NCBI RefSeq assembly: GCF_022458985.1
Contig: NC_061785.1
Coordinates: forward strand, 1,171,816-1,235,815
Reading direction: 5' to 3'
Length of the DNA stretch: 64,000 nucleotides
Origin: Mugil cephalus
Lineage: Eukaryota > Chordata > Actinopteri > Mugiliformes > Mugilidae
Below are positions 23,160 to 37,300 of the stretch, piece after piece. The position numbers were made by a program, and so were the translations under genes. The first letter of the stretch is position 1. Each line of letters begins with the position of its first letter. The notes beneath the pieces are model-generated. The model was not told the DNA's origin and made no database searches. It saw only the letters and a list, made by a program, of their open reading frames with translations.

Positions 23160-24609
23160 CACATCTACAGGGAATAAATTTACTTCAATCAAGACAAATG
23201 AGTTTTTTCCAGGTGAGAATGTGACGTGATTAAAATAATGAGTTTTACAGACGTTTATTTAATTAAAAACGATTAAATGATTTAATAAACATTTTAAATA
23301 TTAAACATCAGAGACTCAAAGCGTCAGGAAACGAGTTTCACTCTGTGTTTAATAATCTTCCAATTAACCTTAATTAAAGCTAATTAACAACGTGAAGTGT
23401 TTTGAGCCTGGAAGGCGACACTCAGGGTCTCAGGGTCTTAAAGTCTCAGGGTCTTAAGGTCTAATGGGTCAGGGTTTCAGGGTCACGGTTTCAGGGGTCA
23501 TAAGGTCTGAGGGGTCAGGGTCTGAGGGTCTCAGAGTCTTAAGGTCTCAGGGTCTCAGGGTCTCGGGGGTCCCACCTTGGCGTTGGGGTGTCTGGTCTTC
23601 AGGAGGATCTGGTAGTTGAGGGTTTTCCAGAGCGAGTCCTCGGCCAGTCCCACCGAGAACTGACCCACGCAGGGAACCAGGTGCTGGGTCACCCTCTCCT
23701 GGTAGACCTGGTCCCCTCCCATCAGGTTCTCCAGCTGCAGCACAAACAAACAGAAATCAGTCCAGAGATCCAGGACCGGGACCAGGACCAGGACCAGGAC
23801 CGGGACCGGGACCAGGACCAGGACCAGGACCGGGACCGGGACCGGGACCGGGAAGTAGACTTCCCTGTGGTCTGTGAACGGTTTCCATGGATACGCGTTA
23901 GAAGTGATCACCTGGTCGACCAGCGGCGTGAGGAGGGCGTCCGCTCGCTCTGCGCTCAGGAAACGCTGGGAGTCGTACAGGAAGATCTTCTGGAGACAGT
24001 CCAGGACGAAACCAAGCAGGAGACACGTCTTCTCCTCACTGTCCAACAGGACGACGTCTGACAGGGACACGAAGACAATTAGGACAATAATAACATGACC
24101 TGGAGACATTTCAATTCAAAAAACATCTGAGTGTGAAATAAAACTGAATTAAAGGACGTCAAGTTAAAAACATCACAAAAAAGAAATAAAGTTTGATTAA
24201 ATAAACGGATGTGGAAGAAAAAGAAGGAGAAGAAGAAGAAGAAGGAGAAGGAGAAGAGGAGAATAAGAGAAGAGAAGAAGAGAGAAGGAGAGAAGAAGAG
24301 AGGAAGAGAAGAGAGGAAGAGAGAAGAAGAGAAGAAGAAGAGAGAAGAAGAAGAAGAGAAGAAGAGAAGAAGAAGAAGAGAAGAAGAAGAAGAAGAGAAG
24401 AGAAGAAGAAGAAGAGAAGAAGAGAAAGAAGGAGAGAAAGAGAAGAAGGAGAAAGAGAGACGAGAGAGAGAGAAGAAGAGAAGAGAGAGAAGGAGAGAAA
24501 GGAAGAAGAAGAAGACAGAAGAGAAGAAGAGAAGAAGAAGAAGAAGAAGAAGAAGAAGAAGAAGAAGAAGAAGAAGAAGAGAAGAAGAAGAGAAGAAGAA
24601 GAAGAGAAG

Positions 24610-24648
<39 letters not shown>

Positions 24649-24649
24649 A

Positions 24650-24681
<32 letters not shown>

Positions 24682-27600
24682 GGAAGAAGAAGAGAAGAGG
24701 AAGAAGAAGAAGGAGAAGAAGAAGAAGAAGGAGAAGAAGGAGAAGAGAAGAAGAAGAAGAAGAAGAAGAAGAAGAAGAAGAAGAAGAAGAAGAAGAAGAG
24801 AAGAAGAAGAAGAAGAGAAGGAGAAGAAGAAGAAGAGGAGTTGAACCTGAGCTGGAGCTGGTTTGTCTCAGCAGGTCAGAGACGGGTTTCACCAGGTTTC
24901 CAGCGAAGAGGACGAACAGTCCTTTGAGACGCTCAGCGATCCGGTCGGAGAGACGGTAGAAGGTCAGGAGACGATCTTTACTGTCGGATTTGCTCCAGTC
25001 CAACAGCTGCAGGACGAAAAGACAAAGAGACAAAGAGACATGAGCAAACCAGAAGCCCCTCCCCCTCCCCCTCCTCCCTCCCCCTCAGTGACGGCGTTAC
25101 CTTGAAGAAGAGCGGCCTGAACGTGACCTCCGACAGCTTCATCACCATGGCGATGAGACACTCGATGACTCCGCCCTCGATCTGCGCCGTCCTCTCCAGG
25201 TCGCCCTGACAACCAGAGACACGGGGTCAAACCCTCTGCGCTCGCTCGTTTACCTGTTTAGCCCCGCCCACACCAACAACAAGACTCTCACCTGGCCGTG
25301 TTCGGACCGGAAGTCCAGCGCCGTGAGGAAGAAGGAGGTGAGCTCTGATTGGTGGACGCTCAGCTGCTCCTTCTCCATGTGACTGATGTGATCCTTCAGG
25401 ATGCTCATCAGCGCCCCCAGCTGGTCCTGCAGGGAGGACACCACCATCACAACCTCATTCTAGGACCCAGGTCTCTGAGGACCCAGGTCTCTGAGGACCC
25501 AGGTCTCTGAGGACCCAGGTCTCTGTGGACCCTGGTCTCTGTGGACCCAGGTCTCTGTGGACCCTGGTCTCTGTGGACCCTGGTCTCTGTGGACCCAGGT
25601 CCCTGAGGACCCAGGTCTCTGAGGACCCTGGTCTCTGGGGACCCAGGTCTCTGAGGACCCAGGGACCCAGGTCTCTGAGGACCCAGGTCTCTGAGGACCC
25701 AGGGACCCAGGTCTCTGAGGACCCAGGTCCCTGAGGACCCAGGGACCCTGGTCTCTGGGGACCCAGGTCTCCGAGGACCCAGGTCTCTGTGGGCCCAGGT
25801 CTCCGAGGACCCAGGTCTCCGAGGACCCAGGTCTCCGTGGACCCAGGTCTCCGAGGACCCAGGTCTCTGTGGATCCAGGTCCCTGAGGACCCTGGTCCCT
25901 GAGGACCCTGGTCTCTACGGACCCTGGTCTCTGAGGACCCTGGTCCCTCTGGACCCAGGTCCCTGAGGACCCTGGTCTCTGGGGACCCAGGTCTCCGAGG
26001 ACCCAGGTCTCCGTGGACCCTGGTCTCTACGGACCCTGGTCTCTGAGGACCCTGGTCCCTCTGGACCCAGGTCCCTGAGGACCCAGGTCTCTGTGGACCG
26101 TCACAGACTCCAAAACTCACAGGGTAACCAGTCACCGAGGCATGCTACATATCAATGCTAAGCTAACTTTCAATAAAACATGACTGACCAGTATTGGGGT
26201 TGGGGGGGTAACCATGGCAACAGTGAAGAAGAGTTCAATTCTAGTTTTTAATGTAATCAACAAAATTATTATTGTTATAGATGTAAAACATGTTCGATGA
26301 TTTAAACTTAAAGATCCAGGGTTTTCCCACCTTCTTATTGACGACCATGTTGCTGTAGCACCTGGTGAGGGTGGGCAGTAGGACCCTGGGGGGCAGCTTG
26401 GTGGCTAAGGTGCTCCTCAGGGAGGCCAGACGTAGGGAGAGCTGGTTGGAGGAGGAGGAGGAGGAGGAGGAGGAGGAGGAGGAGGAGGAGGTCTCTACCA
26501 GCCGCGTGAGCCGACACACCTGCAGGAAGAGGAGGTGTTTTTTGTGACGTCTGAGGAAGGTCGGTGTTTGTGAGTGGCTGAGGTGAGGACAGGTGTGTCA
26601 CCTGGGCCGCGGTGTCCTGCAGGTACGGGCTGATGAAGTGCGGCAGCGTCTCGGCGACTCTCTGCAGCGCGGTGACGGCGCTCAGCAGGTAGATCTCATT
26701 GGTCAACAGCTCCTTCCTGTCAGAGAGCGTCTGCAGCACCGCGGGCATCAGCCTGCGAGGACCCACAGTCATGTGATCAGTCATGTGATCAAAGCACGTG
26801 CAGCTCCCCCTGGTGTCTGGCTGCGGTATAGGTCGTATAAGCCCCGCCCCCTCCCTGTGCACTGACCGTGGTAGCTGAGGGATGGCGAGCGTCTTCAGCG
26901 TCCCCACCACCTCGGCGATGCAGATCAGGGCGCTGCCCATCACGTTCTTCTCCTCCGCCGGCGTCGACACGATCTCCACCGTCTGCAGCAGCACCGGCAC
27001 AAACGCCTCCTGGTGGGCGGAGCCAAAGCTGCGGCACAGCAGCTTGAGGCTGTAGAGCGCCGTCTGTCGGTTGATGGCCTGCTCCGCCTCCTCCTCCGTC
27101 ACCTTGCCGCGGCATTTACCCACGATGCTCAGCAGGTCGCCGGTTAGCTGCAAGAGCACGGTGACCTGCAACGGACAGATTTAATAAAACAACCTGGGAC
27201 GACGCACACTGAGCTCATTATACGATCCAGAAGAAGATGGAGATTTACACATGGAACATGCTACATAGCAATGCTAAGCTAACAGCCACCAAGGCTACAT
27301 GCTACAAATCAGTGCTAAGCTAACAGTCACCAAGGTTACATGAAACATATCAATGCTAAGCTAACAGTCACCGAGGCTACATGCTACACAGTAGTGCTAA
27401 GCTAACAGTCACCAAGGCTACATGGTACATATCAATGCTAAGCTAACAGTCACCAAGGCTACATGAAACATAGCAATGCTAATCTAACAGTCACCGAGGC
27501 TACATGCTACACAGTAGTGCTAAGCTAACAGTCACCAAGGCTACATGCTACATATCAATGCTAAGCTAACAGTCACCAAGGCTACATGGTACATATCAAT

Positions 27601-30600
27601 GCTAAGCTAACAGTCACCAAGGCTACATGAAACATATCAATGCTAAGCTAACAGTCACCGAGGCTACATGCTACATATCAATGCTAAGCTAACAGTCACC
27701 GAGGATACATATCAATGCTAAGCTAACAGTCACCGAGGCTACATGCTGCATATCAATGCTAAGCTAACAGTCACCGAGGCTACATGCTACACAGTAGTGC
27801 TAAGCTAACAGTCACCAAGGCTACATGCTACATATCAATGCTAAGCTAACAGTCACCAAGGCTACATGAAACATAGCAATGCTAAGCTAACAGTCACCAA
27901 GGATACATGCTACATATCAATGCTAAGCTAACAGTCACCAAGACTACATGAAACATATCAATGCTAAGCTAACAGTCACCAAGGCTACATGCTACATATC
28001 AATGCTAAGCTAACAGCCACCAAGGCTACATGCTAAGCTAAGTTTTTGGATTTGATGAAATACTGAAGTAGAAATTCTGACATGAAAAAAAAACGAGAAA
28101 CCCAGCGTTTGTGTGTTTCGTCCGTTAGCTGAGGCTAGCTGGTTAGCTCCAGGTATGTGATGCTAGGTACCAATAGAGAGAGTAGCTCCTCTAGTTTTTA
28201 GTGACACCGAGCATGGTGGAGTGGAGCAGAGAGGATTGTGGGTAATGTTTCTATTTTCTAACGAAAACATTAAAATGAGTGAAAACCGAAGTCGTAACCT
28301 GGTGTTTTTAAAGCCTGACATTTTATTTTGAAAGAACAGCCTGTTTTATCTGAGCCTGGTCTCACCTGCTCCTCGTCCCAGTGCGTCCTGTGCAGCAGTT
28401 TGTTGTTTAACAGCTCCATGGCCTTTCTCCTCACCGACGCCAGCTGATTACCCATCAGCCCCCTCATCACCGTGATGAACGTGTCCGTGGGCAACAGCGC
28501 GTTCACCTGTTCACCGGAGACAAAGCACAAAGCAACGGTCACGCGTCTGCAGGGCGGGTTGTTACGGTGCTGAGACGAACGACGAGGCGGCGCAGACCTT
28601 ATCCAGGACGTCGTAGGACTTGTTGAGCAGAACTCTCCAGAACTTGGCCGTGGGTTTTTCAGCGTTGGCCTCCACACAACGGGCCACATTGTGGATGTAG
28701 CGCAGGATCTCCTCCAGCAGCCTGGGAACAAACACACCTCATCACAATCACGTTCAGGAGATTACTCAGACCACACAACTACGCTTCCCAGAGTGCACCA
28801 GGGCAACAACCCCCTCACTGGTCTGACAGTAGAAGTTTTTATTTCCGTCCTTGTTGTTTGAAACGCTGCGTTCAGGTTCATGTTTAAATGCTGTGTAAAT
28901 ACGTGGCAGCACTGACTTTACTGACATTTCACGTTGAGTTTGACAAATTAAAAGTATAAAATACGAAAGGACGATATAAAGTTAAAATGTTAAATGTGGA
29001 TCAGTTACTGTTTCTTTAGATTCTTCTTTATTTTAAATGGTTCATTCATTTAAAAGGTTGAATTAAAATGTTAACTTTTATTTCTGTGTCTTTAAATGTT
29101 TATAACCTACGGACCAATCGACCGATGAATCCAACTAATAACAGAACAAAAGTTTTAAATTCTGCTGATATATATTTGTTTTAAGGTGAGAAACCACAGG
29201 TAAACAGGGTAAAAGGTTTAACTAACAGATATAACCATGAACCTTCTCCAGTCGGTTACTTCCATAAATACCATCGTTTTTTTGTGATGCAAGTTTTATA
29301 TGAATTTACATTTAAATATACTTAAATATGCACTAATTTACATACATTTCCAGAATCTGAATAAGGTTCAAAATTCCTGTTTTATTTTGTTAACGTATTA
29401 GATTTAAAGGTATTTACTGGTATTCACAAAATATAGTCAACAGTCCAAAAAAATGTAATTGTTATCATGTTTTTAGGAGTAAAATGTTCTATAAATCAGG
29501 CTCTGGATGATAAATGATAAATCATTTCTGTTAATACCTGCAGAACGTAGTTAGGAATAAACCTGGAGAGTTTTGTGTAACAGCTGCTGAAGTTTCTGGC
29601 TCAGAGCAGCAGAAAAGCTCATTTTGAGAAAAAGGCCTAATTCCCCTCGGGGATAAATAAAGTTTCTTCCTCGGAGCCAATCACCAGAAAACCGGACTCA
29701 CCTCTGCTGCAGCGGCTGAAGAGAAACGTCATCACTGTCGCCGCCGTCTGCAACCTGGAGAAGATCATAAACATTTACTGAGCTTTAAGTCCCTGAACCT
29801 CTGGTTCCTGATTCAGCTGCTTAAACAAACCTTTGAGATGAAACTGGCCGAACCGAGCAGCTGAGCCACGAACGAGACCGACAGGAACTTAAAGTGTCGC
29901 AGCTCTTTGCTGCTGTGAGCCTCCACGTCGAAGATCAGCTTCTCCTCCTCCTCCTCCTCATCCTCCTTCTTCTTCTTCTGTCCTCGTCGGCCGACGCTTC
30001 GCTTCACTGGAGCTGCAAGACCAAACCAGAAAGAGGAAACATTTCAACAAGATGTGTAATTAGATTAATCTCAGGGCTGATGCAGATTAATTAAATTAAT
30101 TTTTATCTATATTAATTCTTTTAGCAACAGACTCCAGGAAGAAGAGAATATATCTACACTAACGAGTTCATTAAACAACTGTTTGTGTCTTTCTTTGTCC
30201 ACCATGTGTCCACATGAATGTGTCCCTGTTGCTACGGAGACAAACTAACTTGTGGACATTGTCCAACCAGAGGAGAGCTGACGCTTCTTATTGAGAACAG
30301 TGTCTCCCAGTGAACAGTGGCTGCAGGAGTGGACACATATTAGCAGCAGCATTGGCAGCTTGTCTTTGTTTTGGTTTGTCTTGGTTTGTCTCCAGCTGTT
30401 AGCCGCGTTAGCCCAAGTGCTAGCAGAATCCCCGGCTAACGTATGCTTGGCTTGGTTCATGTGCTGTTTGAAGCTGGAAAGAAAACTGTGATGATACTTT
30501 ATGTGTCTCCACTGGTCCCTCTTGGTGTCTTTGTCCTCAAATGTCCCATGGAGAGGACCAACGTGCTGTTTAGCGTCTTCCATCTTTATGGGTTGGTTCT

Positions 30601-31287
30601 GCTGCCTGTCACTACCGGATCAGCTGGTGCTAACGCTAACGCTACTTGGACAAACTGAGACACGTTCACAGTCGTTCTGCTGCAGACGCTTCATTAATCA
30701 CATGAATCATGTTGATTAATCATCGTTATCAGATCTAGTTTCAATCTTTCCTTCTGTTCCCGACACTAATGAAGAGGAAAAACATTTAAAACACTCCCAG
30801 AGTTTCCGTCTCACCGTCGTCTTTGTCGTCCGGCAGCTGCAGCAGGAAGTTCATGATGTTGATGATGGAGGTGAGCTGGTCACTAACGTCGAACTGGCAG
30901 CACAGAGAAACCCAGAAGTCCACGTCTTTGTCCAGAGCTGCATCCTGAACACAAAGAAACAAAACAACCAGCACAGTCTGAGGTTCTGCTTCGCGTTTTG
31001 ATTCATGTGGGACCAGTTTGGAAAAGAAAGAGCCGCCGTCTGGATGTGAACGTCGGTACCTTCTCGCTGGCGGAGCCGGACGTCTGCGTGGCGTGAAGCT
31101 TGAACAGGATGAGCATGAGGATCCAGAGGAAGTGGGCGGGGCCCAGCGTGGTCATCAGCTGACCGAGGACGGGAAGCCGGCGGTGGTCGGGCACGTGAGG
31201 CAGAGCGTCGGCGAACACGTGCACGATCCTCGTCACCACGGCGACCACGTGAGAAGAAGAGCCGCCGTCCGAGAGCTGGTGGGCCTG

Positions 31288-31319
<32 letters not shown>

Positions 31320-34300
31320 TCAGTCCAGTTTTACTGAGCAACACGATTAAAAAATGATCTATACGCTGAAGTTTAGAAACAGTCCCAGAGACTCATCTCC
31401 TCCTCCTCCTCCTCCTCCTCCTCCTCCTCCTCCTCCTACCTTGATCAGGGCAGGTATGACCATCTGAACCGTCTTGTCGATGACCCGGAAGCTGTAGGAG
31501 TCGTCCAGACGCATGATGTTTGCTCCCATGAAGGTGAAGATGGGCATGATGTTGTGAAGCACTTTCTCCTGGAGGACGAGACAAGAAGACGAAGTCTTTA
31601 ATATCGGCCCCTACAGACCCTCAATTACTACTATTATCCTCTATTAGCTATGAAGAGACAGGAGAGGGGGGAGAGAAGGAGGCAGAGGAGGTAGAGGAGG
31701 AGGAGGAGGTAGAGGAGGAGGAGGAGGAGGAGGAGGAGGAGGAGGAGGTAGAGGAGGAGCTCTCACAGGGAAGATGGAGGCGACGGTGCCGAGGAGCAGC
31801 AGAGCGTGGTGGTGAGTCTGAGGCATCTCTGACGCTCTGATGCACTGAACCACCAACTCCACACTGAACTTATCTTCATCCAGGACGTCTGCAAAAAACA
31901 CACACATTTAACTCTGATCTTCATCAACTTCTCCTCCTCTTTAGATGATGATGATGGTGATGAAGATGATGACCTACCTGCAGCCACTGGTCCTCCGTCA
32001 GGTGACAGCCGGTGGCAGATGTTGAGCAGACAGCTGAGCAGCAGCTGCTTGGTGTACTCCATGTTGGTGTGTTCTCCTGAACTAGGATCCAGACTCCTGA
32101 GGACGAAGAGACCAGACTTCATTCAAAAAGTGTCTGTTTTTAGAGCATATTCACAAATCATATACATCTCACATACACAACCTGGCCACAAAATAAAAGT
32201 CTCCTCCATCTGGATGTAACTGAGCTCATAGTCCAGCGCCTCCTGGTGGATCATTAGTTCATGGTGATTATCTTTCTGCTGCTATTCAACAAGTTATTCA
32301 TGAGGAGCTTCTCATTTCTTCACCAACCATGTGTAAAGACACATGGAGGAGATGTTAGTCTGGTGGAGAAAATGTTAGTCTGGTGGAGAAGATGTTAGTC
32401 TGGTGGAGGAGGAGATGTTAGTCTGGTGGAGGAGATGTTAGTCTGGTGGAGGAGATGTTAGTCTGGAGGAGGAGATGTTAGTCTGGTGGAGGAGGAGATG
32501 TTAGTCTGGTGGAGAAGATGTTAGTCTGGTGGAGGAGATGTTAGTCTGGAGGAGGAGATGTTAGTCTGATGGAGGAGATGTTAGTCTGGTGGAGGAGATG
32601 TTAGTCTGGTGGAGGAGGAGATGTTAGTCTGGTGGTGGAGGAGATGTTAGTCTGGTGGAGATGTTAGTCTGGTGGAGGAGAAGATGTTAGTCTGGTGGTG
32701 GAGAAGATGTTAGTCTGGTGGAGAAGATGTTAGTCTGGTGGAGAAGGGTCAAATCATTGGCTGCATCAAGCAGAGGAAACATCTAGAAACTACTAAACTA
32801 CTGGTTTAAGACCTTTATTCCAGACTGGAAGGACAGTGGAGAACCATGTTCTACCAGGAAGAAATAAATCCTGACTGATGGAGAAACGTTTGGAAGAAAA
32901 GCAGCAGTAGAACTCAGGGCTGTGTTTAATAGTGGAAGGACGAGCATTTCACACCATGGACAATGTGAAGGGAACTCAAGGGACTGAACAGAAAACCACT
33001 GATCAGGGAGGACAACCGGGAAAAAAGGCTCCAGTCTGACAGGGAGCAGCACAAAGACTCTGGAGACATGGGGGGAGGGAATTAATTAAAAACACTGGAT
33101 GAAATAAATCTGGTGAAACTGCAGAAGCTTCTTATTGAATCAAAGTCACAGAGAAAGATGCTGGAATCAAAGCTGAAGAAGCTCCGCCCACAGAGTAGAG
33201 GGGAGGAGCTTGTATTTTATGCCGTGCAGTTATCAGAGTGTGTTTTCTGTTTTCTGGAGGTGTTGTTACCTGGCGAGTAGAGAGAAAAGAACCGGCACCA
33301 ACATCTGGGCTCTCTTCAGCTTCTTCTTGTGCTGCAGCAGCTCCAGGATCAGAGTGACTCTCTGCCAGGACACAGCGCCCCCCTCTGGACACGCGTTGCC
33401 ACTGTCCTGAGGTTTCCTAATCAGAGACGACAACTTTATAACGTCGTATTATAAACAAAGACTTCTACATCCTGCATCATCTTCTGGAAGTCATAGCTGC
33501 TTTTTTTCCTGCAGCTGAATGTTTTTCCTGGTTTCAAGGGAAAAACTCCTGATGTGTTTGTAGCATCTGAGCTAACGAGTGATTTATGCGTGGCTGAAGT
33601 TTGAGCAGATAAAAGTGAACTAATGGCAAGATGGGAACATAAACCAGAGCATCATCTGCGTATGATCTGATATTTACCTTCATTCATGTTGGAGCGTTTA
33701 AACTGAAAACAATTATTGTGTCCTCATACAGAGCCTTGTGGTACCAGATATTTTATAAGTGTAAAAACAATTGGAGTTTTGTTTTAAACCTAAAACTTCC
33801 AGCTGCTGCACCATTAAAAAAAACTCATTATATATGATTTTTTAACTTTCTACTTCCTGCTTCACTTTCAACGACGGCGACAGAATCTTTCGCTGAAATT
33901 TTGCCGATCACGACTTGTAAAAATGTCTGTATCTCCAAACGTCCTCAGTGAATCCTACCGAGTCTTTAATTGTCTAAAACCATAACTTTAAAAACTGTGG
34001 AGATGGAGAAGCAGCCAGAAATACTGAAGAGGAAACATGTAGTTACATTTCTGGGTAAGTGGACGTCAGCATAAACCGTCTATTAGACATTAGAGCAGAG
34101 AGACAACACTGACACTATGAGGTCAAAGTGTTTTCTGTTCATCTTCATCAGATTTTAATTCAGATTTGTTGTCGCATAACGGATGAAACTTTGCTCTGGT
34201 TTCAGGATTTGAAAACCAGACGAGCTGTAAATACCTTTGTGCCATTTTGCTTCGGCGAGTTTGCTGCACCGTCACCAAGACTTTGGGTTTTTCTGGAGGT

Positions 34301-37300
34301 GCGAGTTCGTTGGCGACCAGCTGAGCGTCGATGGCAATCTGTTCAAAATGAGACGACTATTTTAGTTAAAAACATTTTCTACATCATCAATCAATGAAAC
34401 GCTGACGTCACAATGATGGATTCATGTAGAGATATTTCAGTTTGGAAACTATTTTGAGTAATAAAAGACAATCACACCAAACTACAGATCAGGACAGAAG
34501 CTCCAACTCTGAGAGCAACGTCAGAATTTAAAAAGTCTGACGACAAAAGCAAAGACACATGAAAGATGAGAAACTATATGGAGAAGACGAAGGAACCAAG
34601 GAGAATCTGAGTAAAACTTTTCAGTATCTGAATCAGATCTGGTTCATAGGAGCTGCTGTTGTTTTTCAGTAATTTATAAAAGTATGAGAATTCACCGCTT
34701 TGAAGACGCTGCTGATGGTGTTGGCCACCAGAGGATTCCTGCTTTCCACCAGCAGGTCGAACATCAGCGACAGCAGCTTCTGCTGAATCTTCTCGTCTCC
34801 GAGCGCCGAGAAGAACGGCTTCGTGATCTGTAGCACAGGAATTTATTTATTTAAAACGGGGACCAAAAAAAAACGGTAATCTTGTTAGACAAGGAACGAT
34901 GTGTTGAGCCAAGTTAAAGCTACATTTGCTGATTTCCACCTGTAATAATATTAACATCACTGAAATATGGTTAAAAATGAAACGACGACCAAAGTATCTG
35001 GACAAAACAAACTGTCATATAAAATGCATATTAGAGCTTAGTCACATTAGTTGTCAGTAGTTTTTGGATTTGGCGAAATATTGAGACATGAGAAAACAAT
35101 TCTGACACGATGACTGTGAAACTGTTAGCTGATGCTAGCTGGTTAGCTCCAGATATGTGATGCTTGGTATCAATGGAAAGAGGAGCTTCTCTAGTTTCTA
35201 ATGACACCCAGCATGGCAGAGTGGAGCAGAGAGGATTGTGGGTAATGTTGGGTTTTATTTCGACTCGTGGTCCTGACCTGCTCCAGAGCCATGATCTGAC
35301 AGCTGGGGATGTCGGGATGCTGCCGGGTCGACGTCCTCAGGGCCCTGACGAACAGGTCCAGGCAGGTCTGGTCCTGGACCAGCAGGGGGGCCGACTCCTC
35401 GTCGTACTTCCCCAGGACCAGCCTCATGAGCTGGGCCTCGTCCCGCAGCAGAGCCGGGGTGTCGGGGCCGCTCTGCTCCAGGAGCCGGTCCAGGACGGGG
35501 AGGAGGGCGGAGAGGACGGACTGGGAGGAGAAGATCAAACATCGGAAACTCTCAACGCTGGTTTGTTTTGAGAAAATATTTCAAGATGTCGGCAAAGACA
35601 AAATAAAAAAAACTAATCCTGGTCAGATGAATTAATACTGGAAACAACAGAGAGTCGACAGTTGCGTTGCCGTTCTCACCCGACCACGGACGAGGCTCAG
35701 CGCTCTCATCAGGGCGGCGGCGCTGTACGATGGACAACATGGCGTCTGGACGCTCTGCAGCAGCTGCTGCATCGACGTCTGCAGCTTCTTCTTCTTCTGC
35801 TGATTCGCTTCGTCGTGGAAAACACCCAGAGCCTGATGGAGAGAACACGAGGACGGTCTGAACACAACGCAAAGACACCGAACAAAAAACACACGCTCAC
35901 GTCTTCTCACTTAAATCTAATGGCACCAATTACTTTATGAACGAGTAACGGCTTTAATTTAAATTAGTTCTATTCAGGGATTTAAACTGATTCATTCTGA
36001 AGCTTCAGCTTCATCTACAGTGGTGACGACAATGAGGATTAATTTTTATTCCTCCCGAACCAAACTCTATTTTCATGTTTTGACCAGACATTGACAATAA
36101 AAACTTCTTATTTTTATATAAATACTTTTTGTAAACGCTTTTCAACTTTTCACTTATAAATGAAACCAGATTAGATCAGATCTGCCTTTGTTTATCCCAC
36201 AATGAGGAAGTTCTCCTTGTTTCCAGCAGCAGAGACATTCAGCAACACAGTGCACATATGTGTGGACTAAAGAATAAAAGAATAAAATATAATATAATAT
36301 AATATAATATATTTAGGAGGGATACTGGACATTGACGGATGAAGAGGTTTAAATCCTCACCGTGCTCAGGTACGACGGGTCGGCGACGATCTCCTCCGAC
36401 GTCCTCAGCAGCTTCTCTGTGATTGGCTGGAAGGGGGAGGCGCTGGCTCCTGATAGGCTGTGCAGGGCGGCGAGGGCGGCCCTACGCACCTCACGCACCG
36501 GAGAGCTGAGGCAGCACAGCAGGGACGGGACCACTGGGACGGAGACAGAGGGACAGACAGACAGACGTGGACTCAGGTGGAACCAGGTACTGGGCGTGAA
36601 GACTGAACCTCAGGTGCGCTGAGGCTGTTACCTGGCGAGTGGGCGGAGGCCAGCTGCTCCAGCGTGGCGGCGGGTTGGACGCCCAGCAGAGCTCGGCCCA
36701 TGTACAGAGCCTGAGTCTGGAGGACGGCGCTCAGCTTCACGTCCAGCTGGTCGCCGTGGTTACCGCCGTATCCCCACAGCAGGCACAGGAACCTGAAGAG
36801 CATCACCGGCTCAGGCAGGTGCACCTGGACGGAGGAGAAAGGTTTGTCACTGGTTTTCACGCAGGTCAGCGTTTAGCTACGAGGTGACACGGTCACGGCT
36901 GAAGCTCCCACCTGGACCAGCAGCTTCATCAGATCTCTGAAGCTCCCAGATGCCGGCCCGTCCGCGGCGCCGCTCACGAAGATGCTGAAGAGGCGGCACA
37001 TCAGCCCCAGGTAGCAGCAGGTGTTGGTGTCCAGCTTCTCTGGGTTCCACCAAACCTCAGCTGGAGACAGACGGACACGGATTTACCGAAGCAGGTTCAG
37101 CTAAATGCTAAGTGCTAAATGCTAATCCACCACTGGTTAAACAGTAAAAGGTCAGAGGTCAATGACCTCATGGAACTAGTGACGTACGGAGATGAGACTA
37201 ATTTACCTTCATAAGTGTCGTCTCATTAATATTCTGTCAGTTTTTAACGATGTGTGAAGGAAACTAAGGTTTAACCCTTTTACTATTTAATGTGAACAAC

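Noticed and set aside
24197-25033. Frames of 210-280 residues of Lys/Glu/Arg or Ser/Leu/Phe
   Set aside because: Homopurine tract; only the bases from 24847 to 25006 are a real HEATR1 exon, in another frame for most of the stretch.
25455-26135. 226-residue minus-strand frame of SGTWVQRDQGP-like repeats
   Set aside because: 16-bp minisatellite in an intron; HEATR1 joins perfectly without it.
27240-28040. Regular repeats that might suggest a CRISPR-like array
   Set aside because: Units are contiguous with no unique spacers, and this is vertebrate DNA.
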